Part shown: positions 57,930 to 64,000 of the stretch, piece after piece
How the letters are laid out: each line of letters opens with the position of its first letter
Numbering within the stretch: position 1 is the first letter of the stretch
From: Macrostomum hystrix
Lineage: Eukaryota > Platyhelminthes > Macrostomidae
DNA length: 64,000 nt
Reading direction: 5' to 3'
NCBI GenBank assembly: GCA_950097015.1
Contig: CATNEN010000003.1
Location: 372,001 to 436,000 of the forward strand
Notes under the pieces: model-generated
Told to the model about the DNA's origin: nothing
Seen by the model: the letters and a program-made list of their open reading frames with translations, nothing else
The model's database searches: none
Translations under genes and position numbers: made by a program

Positions 57930-60420
57930 GGTGTTGCAGTAGATTTCAGACTTTTTCGTGGATTTTTTTATTACTATTCTTTCTTTTTCTACCTATATTC
58001 TACTTATATATTGCCTCTTCTCAGCATTAGGTATTTAAACAGTTTTGTTTATGAGTTCAATTTATATATCAGCCTGGCTGCTATGCAGCGGAGGGCGGAG
58101 TGGCCTAGAGGGGGTTGACAGCCGAGGTCTGTACTGGCTCTGCACCTAGTCTCTACTCCTTTCTCTCCCTTACTTTAGCTGTTTGAATGCACAACCTCAA
58201 ACTGTGAGCAGAGAAGTAGATGCGAGAGCTAGCACAAAAGAAGAATGACGGAGCGAGTTCCACCGTTCTGAAGCCTATTCTGTGACGGAGTGCGCACTCA
58301 AAATGACAAGAAGAGCGAGTCAGGGAGACTGAGAGACCCGACAAAGCTCAAGCATTTTGGGCCATAGTGGAGCGACGCAATGCCGACCGAAATAAAGAGG
58401 TAAGTTGAAGCGATGGCGGGATGGCTGTCAGTGAGGGAGGCCGCCTGACTATTCTCTCTTCCGATGTGTCTTTCATTCACTTTGCTTCCCTTCTACCTCT
58501 AATATTTCCCGATTGCTGCTCACGCTGAGATGAGGTTGGTGGGACTGAAGCGGCTTCTCTAACCCAACCTCTTATCTGCCGTGCTACCTTCTGGACGCGG
58601 TGTGCATTCGCCAATGCGTCCTCTCTCCGTTGAAAAAATGTACACGGGGCGCAATCCGACTCAGCCGATAGACCGGGGGGCCAGAGTAGTCAGGGTGTGT
58701 GTTGTGGACATAAGCGGGGCAGCCACCCTACCTGCTCACGTGATGCAGACTACACAAGAGAATATTGTTGGGATAGGAATGAGGTGTTGGCTGGTAGAGC
58801 ACAAATCTATGAAAATAAAAAGGTCTACCTAAACACACTCTCCGTTGGAATAGTTATGCTCAATGAGCCTTCAAAATGAGGGCTTCAAAGCTCGTGCTCA
58901 GCTCAGTGTTGGCGCAATGCAAGCCATCGGCTTTGGTTCGTTAATTGCAACCACACCCACTCAAAGCATATAGGCTGGAGGCCAATAAAATAATCAAACC
59001 AGATGTCTTGACGGCGAGAAAAACTCCGTATTTTTATTCAATGTAAGATTAAAAAACTATATAAACTATGCATATAAGCATATTTTAAGGCTATACAAGC
59101 CTACGATCTTACGACTGGATCGCAGGTAGCAGGCACTGTCGCAAATTTGTGATGACAACTAAAAAGAAACCATCTGACCAATACGATTAGCGATGCCTAA
59201 AGATAGCGACAGTAAATATGGCGTTAGAAGCATTGTGCGCTTTTACTCTAAAATATATTTTCATAGCTCTAGAAAGCAAAATTTTAAAAGCTAATTCTGC
59301 CTGCAGTTGCATTTCGCTTTGATAGACTTCTAAAAAAGATTTCCAAATATAGATGCTTTTCAGTGTCATTTGAAGAAATTCAGTCGGTCGTCAGGGGCAG
59401 ATCCCAGATAAAAAGGATCAAGTACTCGATTCGATTTAGAAATTTATCCCAAAGATGATTGTGCCTTGCAAAAGAAAGTCACTCGAAAAAACAAATGCCT
59501 GTAGTAGGAACGATGATAAATGAGGCCACTAGGGGGTCAAGGCATTCGAATGGGGTATTCACTGTCTAATAAGGGGTGCAGTTTTTCAGAAGATGCGCCA
59601 GCTTTGTTCAGAGCCAGGGAGAGAGAAAATGGGATTTCTCCGTAACCTAGTGGTGCATGCCATGCCAAGGGAGATTCTTGCGGCGCAGATGGGGATAGGT
59701 GGAGCCAGGATTCCATCCGCCGACTGTCGGCAGGCAGGGAGGAACAGAAGAGCGAAATCGATTTCTGGCCGGGCCGCGGTTCGAACTGCTGGTGCGAGAA
59801 AGGGTTCTGATCCCTCCATTCAGTCCTAACTAATGTGCGTTAGAAGATTTCCAATGGCTTTTATGCGAGCAGTACTGCTGCTGCCTAACTATGGCGGTTA
59901 AGCCTACCCTCGACTCCCATCTTTTTGCATTGAAAAACGTTCGAGCCCCTGGTTGGGCAGCCCCTGGTTGGGCAGTCATCAATTCATTCAGGAGCGTCCG
60001 CTTCGTGTGGCTTATTTTTCTCTTCTTTCCTTCCCGTTTCTTTTCTTATTTTATACGTTCTCGCTTCCATGGTAGACGCAACGGGCTTTTCTTCCTTCCA
60101 AGTTTTTCCACTTTTCTTACTATCCTTTCTCTCTCGCTCTCTCGCACAGTTTCGCCTATCAAATCCGCGTCTATACGGACGCTCGTCCGCCACCCACGGC
60201 AGTGGCAGTGGCACGGACGCCTTTAAGCTGCCTTTGTAAGGGAAGAAGCTTTCAAAGGCGTCCAGAATTCGCCGATTCTGAACCTTCTTTAGTTTCCTGA
60301 GAGACTAATTCAAAATTCGCCAGCGATTTTGCTACAAATTAAGGAAGAGAGAGTAAAGGTAGAAATCCTTCTGGCTGGACCTTAGGCTCAAGCATTTTCT
60401 CTGAGAACTCTACTCTCTAG
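57930..60420. other. Divergent intergenic region between phosphatase and PDZ gene
   Basis: Presumably holds the promoters of the minus-strand phosphatase and the plus-strand PDZ gene. No exon recognised. Near 59,760-59,830 the minus strand has CTCTCGCACC and AGTTCGAACC spaced as in the SINE head; it may be a very diverged tRNA-derived insert. Confidence 0.45.
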
Positions 60421-60432
60421 CACAGAGCACCG

Positions 60433-63331
60433 ATGTGCGCCTATCCAGTGAGGCTTTATAGAAATTCTTGCCTGACTTCTTGGGGATTTCGACTGCAAGG
60501 CGGAGCCGATCTGCACACTCCGATCATTGTGCAGCGAGTGAGTCACTTTCTGTGTCTTTTATTATTTTGACTCGCTCACTTCAGTCTATAAAGTTCAAAG
60601 TGTGTTGTTTGCAAGGGAGCTAATAGCCCCTTCCGATCGAGAGGTGCATCAGAAGCCCTTCAGTTCACCCGGATATGAAAGCGGTGCCAGGATCTGTTGA
60701 GTAGAAATTTGGGTGGGTGTGGCCTCTTCAGTCCACGGACTGAACAGCTGTACACGGTTTATTTTAGCCTGATGGACAGCCTGCGGCAGCCTATCGCAGC
60801 TATGGTACCTATCCAAAGGCTGTGTACGCGAGTACACAAGTATTGTACACGAGTACATGTAGAATGACGTGGAGGGATCTACTCATTAGCCAGCTAGCCG
60901 TTTGCAGTTTAATTTTCACTTTCTACGCACGCAACATATAGTTTAACATATTGATTTTGGCTATCCCTATTAAAAAACTGTCTAGTTGTTTCATTTTAAT
61001 TGTTATATAAAAATGCGTGAGTTAAATAATTATGATCAAAACACAAGTACGAGTAAAGACGTAGTAATATTCGTTTCGTGTTACTAAAATCCCGAAAATT
61101 TTGGAGGAGCAACCTAGGGTACAAAGCTCAACATGTCTGGCATTTGCTTTTGAAGTACCTGCAATTTGTTTTAAACCTTGTACCGTATAACCTTTTGCCA
61201 ACCAGCTGACATCAGTCCTCCTGTTCGCCGCAGGTTTTCGCAGGCAGTCCAGCGGAAGGTCAGCTCCAAAGAGGCGACATCCTGACAGGCATTGAGAACT
61301 ATGACGCCACATGCATGCTTCACAGTGAAGCCCAAGAACTCATCCGTTCCAGTGGCAACACCATTTCACTCAATGTCAAACGGTGAGTAGTCTTGATGGA
61401 CATGCCTGTTTTGAGTTGTCATTGAGGAAAAATATAAAAGCTGCGTGATTTAAGCCAGGGAAGTGGTTTCACAATAATTACGACCGTTTAATGTATTCAA
61501 TTTTACTTTTTGAGAGACCTTATGAATATTTTAAATTATATATACACGTAATGATAAAAACAACGCAAGAGAAAATTTCTCACTGTTTGACGTTAGGATT
61601 TCTCAAGAAGTTTGGACGTTCTCTCGCGTTATTGTACAACTCAGACGAAAATTTATTCAATTAAAACAAAAATCAAGGCTGCGAGCTTCAAGATATGGGA
61701 ACTTTGAGATATGCGAAAGGGGGTCGGTGGCAGAGCGGTATCGCGTTTGCCTCTCGCACCACGGTCCCTAAGTTCGATTCCACGGCGGGGCCACATTTAT
61801 TTAGTGCGCAGCCGCGGAGAGAAGGCTTTGGGGCTTGTCGTGCAATTTACGCCCTTGAGGGCCAACCTTCAAGGCACAGTGAAATGTACACTGCCTGACG
61901 ATGAGAAAGTCCGGGCAGATGTACACACCTGTGTGAGCGTGTGTGCTCAGGAGTCTGTGAAATGGGCAGAATTGCCTCCTCGCTGGCTGCGGGTCTAGTG
62001 TCACCAAATGATGTAGCTCGTACCATTGCCCGCAGCCCTCCTGCAATTATTATTATTATTGTATATAGATATGCGCTATTTGAGATATGCGAGCTTTGAT
62101 ATTTGCGTGCTTTGATATATGCGAGCTTTGAGTTTTCTCTAGACAGCAATAGCATACTTTGATATAATTCAGATTCCAATGTGTAGAAATCATCTTGGTG
62201 CAGTGCCAATAAATGCAGTACAAAGATGCAGCACGTTGCTAATTGAATAATTTTTATATCCATTGAATAGTGGCCCTTCTTACCAATGGTGTTTATTAGC
62301 TGCAACGGACTGGCACCTATTTATTTATATGTTTAATTCCTGCGGGCTTCTGCATTCGCTCGGTTCTGGAAAGTGACCTTTTCATCTTCCCAGGTAGGAT
62401 TAGGCCTCTCTGTTTTTGTAGCCATGAGATTAATTTGCTACAAGTGGAATGCTGCACTTTTGGTGTCTTCTTTCCTGGTGGCAGCGGACTATTATTGGCT
62501 CTGCAAATAGGGACTGAAATGATCTTATCACACTACTGAGTTAAGTATCATGCTGAAATATATCGATCCGATACATTACCCACGGTAAATAAAGCCTAAT
62601 TTAAAACGTGTTATGATTCTGATTGTGAACTTATTTATTATAAGATTGGCGTCACGATTTCAGGCCACAGGGCGGCCGAGTCACCCGCGGTCAGAGTGTC
62701 GGACCCTTAGGCCGTCAGTTGGCCGCGGCCGGTTCTTCCTTCCAGCAAAACCAGCTCTTCCACCAGCCACAGCACGAGTACAAGCTCCAGCACCACCAGC
62801 CACAGCAGCAACAGCCAGTGCGTCAGCATCGACAAGATCAGTACAATGTGTACGTTGGTGGACAAAACCAGAGGCAGAGAAGCGAAAGCGCTGCACAATA
62901 CGACGGCTGGCAGAGACAGCAGCAGCAGCAGCAGCAGAGAAACACTATTTCCGTTGCAGCCTACGACGGCTATTTAGCGAGAGATGAGGTAAGAACTTTT
63001 GCTAACAATTATTTATTGAACTGTCCCTTTCTTCGAAAGGGTGATTGCAGGCCTACAGATTACAGCTTCGGACTTCTGACCGAGAGCTCATGATTATTTT
63101 GTGTCCTTTCCCTAGTGCTGGATACGAGCATCATCTGTGATTGCAGGCCTACAGATTACAGCTTCGGACTTCTGACCGAGAGCTCATGATTATTTTGTGT
63201 CCTTTCCCTAGTGCTGGATACGAGCATCATCTGTGATTGCAGGCCTACAGATTACAGCTTCGGACTTCTGACCGAGAGCTCATGATTATTTTGTGTCCTT
63301 TCCCTAGTACTGGATACGAGCATCATCTGGG
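60433..63331 (+). CDS. ALP/Enigma/Zasp-like PDZ protein, 5' exons (incomplete or short form)
   Basis: PDZ adaptor of the PDLIM/Zasp group, which ties alpha-actinin-containing actin structures to partners. Exons: 60433-60537, 61234-61382 and 62664-62988; phases agree (105 nt; 149 nt; 1 + 324 nt). Exon 1 starts at ATG and encodes the carboxylate loop WGFRLQGGADLHTPIIVQR (residues 17-35, compare PWGFRL.GGKDF). Exon 2 encodes the rest of the PDZ fold: VFAGSPAEGQLQRGDILTGI, NYDAT, HSEAQELIRSSGNTISLNVK. Exon 3 is a Gln/His-rich linker ending YDGYLARDE. A 62-bp intron (GTAAGA, CTGTCCCTTTCTTC, TTGCAG) leads to an exon AYRLQLRTSDREL that is present in three 96-bp copies; the first two end in TGA, the third reaches a possible donor at 63,332. 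LIM domains, if any, lie outside the window. Confidence 0.85.
60713..60800. repeat. Dispersed repeat copy (shared with 16.4 and 63.37 kb)
   Basis: GGGTGTGGCCTCTTCAGTCC then ACGGACTGAACAGCTGTACAC. The same block with few changes is at 63,365-63,400 and, more diverged, at 16,406-16,450. It lies in intron 1 of the PDZ gene. Confidence 0.6.
61703..62092 (+). mobile_element. Complete tRNA-derived SINE with target-site duplication
   Basis: Head with A-box TGGCAGAGCGGTATC and B-box AAGTTCGATTCC, tRNA-unrelated body with GTGCGCAGCCGCGGAGAGAA, GAGGGCCAACCTTCAAGGCA, CTGCCTGACGATGAGAAAGT and GATGTACACACCTGTGTGAG, and an (ATT)n tail at about 62,046. Direct repeats TTTGAGATATGCGA lie at 61703-61716 and 62079-62092, though the site itself is in a TATGCGAGCTTTGA-like repeat. 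Inserted in the PDZ gene intron 2. This is the best-preserved copy and serves as reference for the family. Confidence 0.9.
63051..63331 (+). repeat. Three tandem copies of a 96-bp exon-like unit
   Basis: Units start at 63,051, 63,147 and 63,243, each directly after TTGCAG, and are nearly identical (GCCTACAGATTACAGCTTCG through CGAGCATCATCTG). The first two end CTGTGATTGCAG, giving an in-frame TGA and the acceptor of the next copy. The third ends CTGGGGTAAAA, removing the TGA and making a possible donor. Confidence 0.9.
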
Positions 63332-63339
63332 GTAAAATT

Positions 63340-64000
63340 CTGGGTTTGTGGCGGTCTCTCCAGTGGCCTTTCCAGTCCACCGACTGAACAGCTGTACACA
63401 CAGTCTCTGGAAGCGTGCTGGTCGCAGCTGGTTGGATATTTGGGGTCGGCATAGTAAATGGGGTCACTGAGAGTGGCACAACTGCTTTGCTCATTTCTTA
63501 GATAGATCAAGTAAGTCTGTGTCGAGTTTTTTTTAATAAAACTTAAAATAGAAACCCAACACTCCTTACTTTGTACTAAAAGTAGTGCAAATATTATATT
63601 TTCATTAAAATACACTTGTAATTGCTGATTATTCGATTCGCATTGGCTTGTCTAAACACAAACTCGTAGAATCTCGATAAAGGAAATCCTGCTATCAGAT
63701 TAGAGATTGTGGGCAACCAAATAGGAAGCGATGTTTTTCAATCGAAATTCCAACGAGGCCAACATACCCTTTCGCTCGATCTTCTTGGCCTCTGAGAGTG
63801 GGGAAGTGGGAAAGCAAACCAGTAATAGCCACCTCTAATGCACTGAAAAAGGATTGCATTCCGTAAGAATCAATCTTGACGAAATGGGCCCACAAGCAAA
63901 TAGGTGCAGTTGGCACTCTCTGGGAAGATTTAGTGCCCCAAAGTAGTGGATCAACACGTCTTTACATGCAAACTGATGCTTCTCAGTAGACTTTTTTGTT
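63340..64000. other. End of window, no exon recognised
   Basis: Contains a dispersed-repeat copy at 63,365-63,400 and otherwise unique sequence. Probably intron or 3' flank of the PDZ gene. Confidence 0.45.

Noticed and set aside
59586-59829. Frames on both strands and a tRNA-like B box at 59,770
   Set aside because: Only CTCTCGCACC and TTCGAACC match the SINE head; too diverged to call.

Overview
The window is eukaryotic and metazoan. It carries short spliced exons with GT-AG introns, animal gene families (an Erg-type potassium channel, a PCTAIRE kinase, an ALP/Enigma/Zasp-like PDZ protein, an amidated-peptide precursor), tRNA-derived SINEs and a very large amount of tandem repeat. It looks like an invertebrate, possibly a flatworm or another spiralian, but nothing here fixes the species. 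Gene models below were built by reading exons, splice sites and codon phases by eye.

Layout. 0.67-1.2 kb (-): RPS14, two exons. 1.85-3.6 kb (-): mitochondrial ribosomal protein L39, three exons. 3.6-8.8 kb: no gene seen; a 1.3-kb stretch is extraordinarily rich in the palindrome TAGGCCTA. 8.8-14.8 kb (-): eight exons of an Erg (KCNH2/6/7, seizure) potassium channel from S1 to the stop, with two possible N-terminal exons near 16 and 18 kb. 18-36 kb: mostly tandem arrays and SINE copies, with three weak plus-strand candidate exons coding for basic sequence. 36.4-37.6 kb (-): a two-exon neuropeptide precursor with a signal peptide and eight RHSFLGKR-type repeats, the most interesting gene of the window. 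38.8-41.3 kb: two large 21-bp arrays. 42.2-42.5 kb (-): an unidentified possible exon. 43.5-52.3 kb (-): a complete seven-exon PCTAIRE (CDK16/17/18-like) kinase. 56.6-57.9 kb (-): an intronless PPM/PP2C phosphatase. 60.4-63.3 kb (+): the 5' part of an ALP/Enigma/Zasp-like PDZ gene with a triplicated 96-bp exon.

The dominant architectural feature is about 18 separate minisatellites (unit 16-82 bp, up to about 120 copies), together roughly a fifth of the window. Nearly all have unrelated units. Several introns hold their own private array, and PCTAIRE intron 4 consists almost wholly of a 17-bp array. The one clearly protein-coding array is the 24-bp repeat of the neuropeptide gene. The genes do not form one pathway; they are ordinary neighbours (translation, mitochondrial translation, excitability, peptide signalling, kinase, phosphatase, cytoskeletal adaptor).
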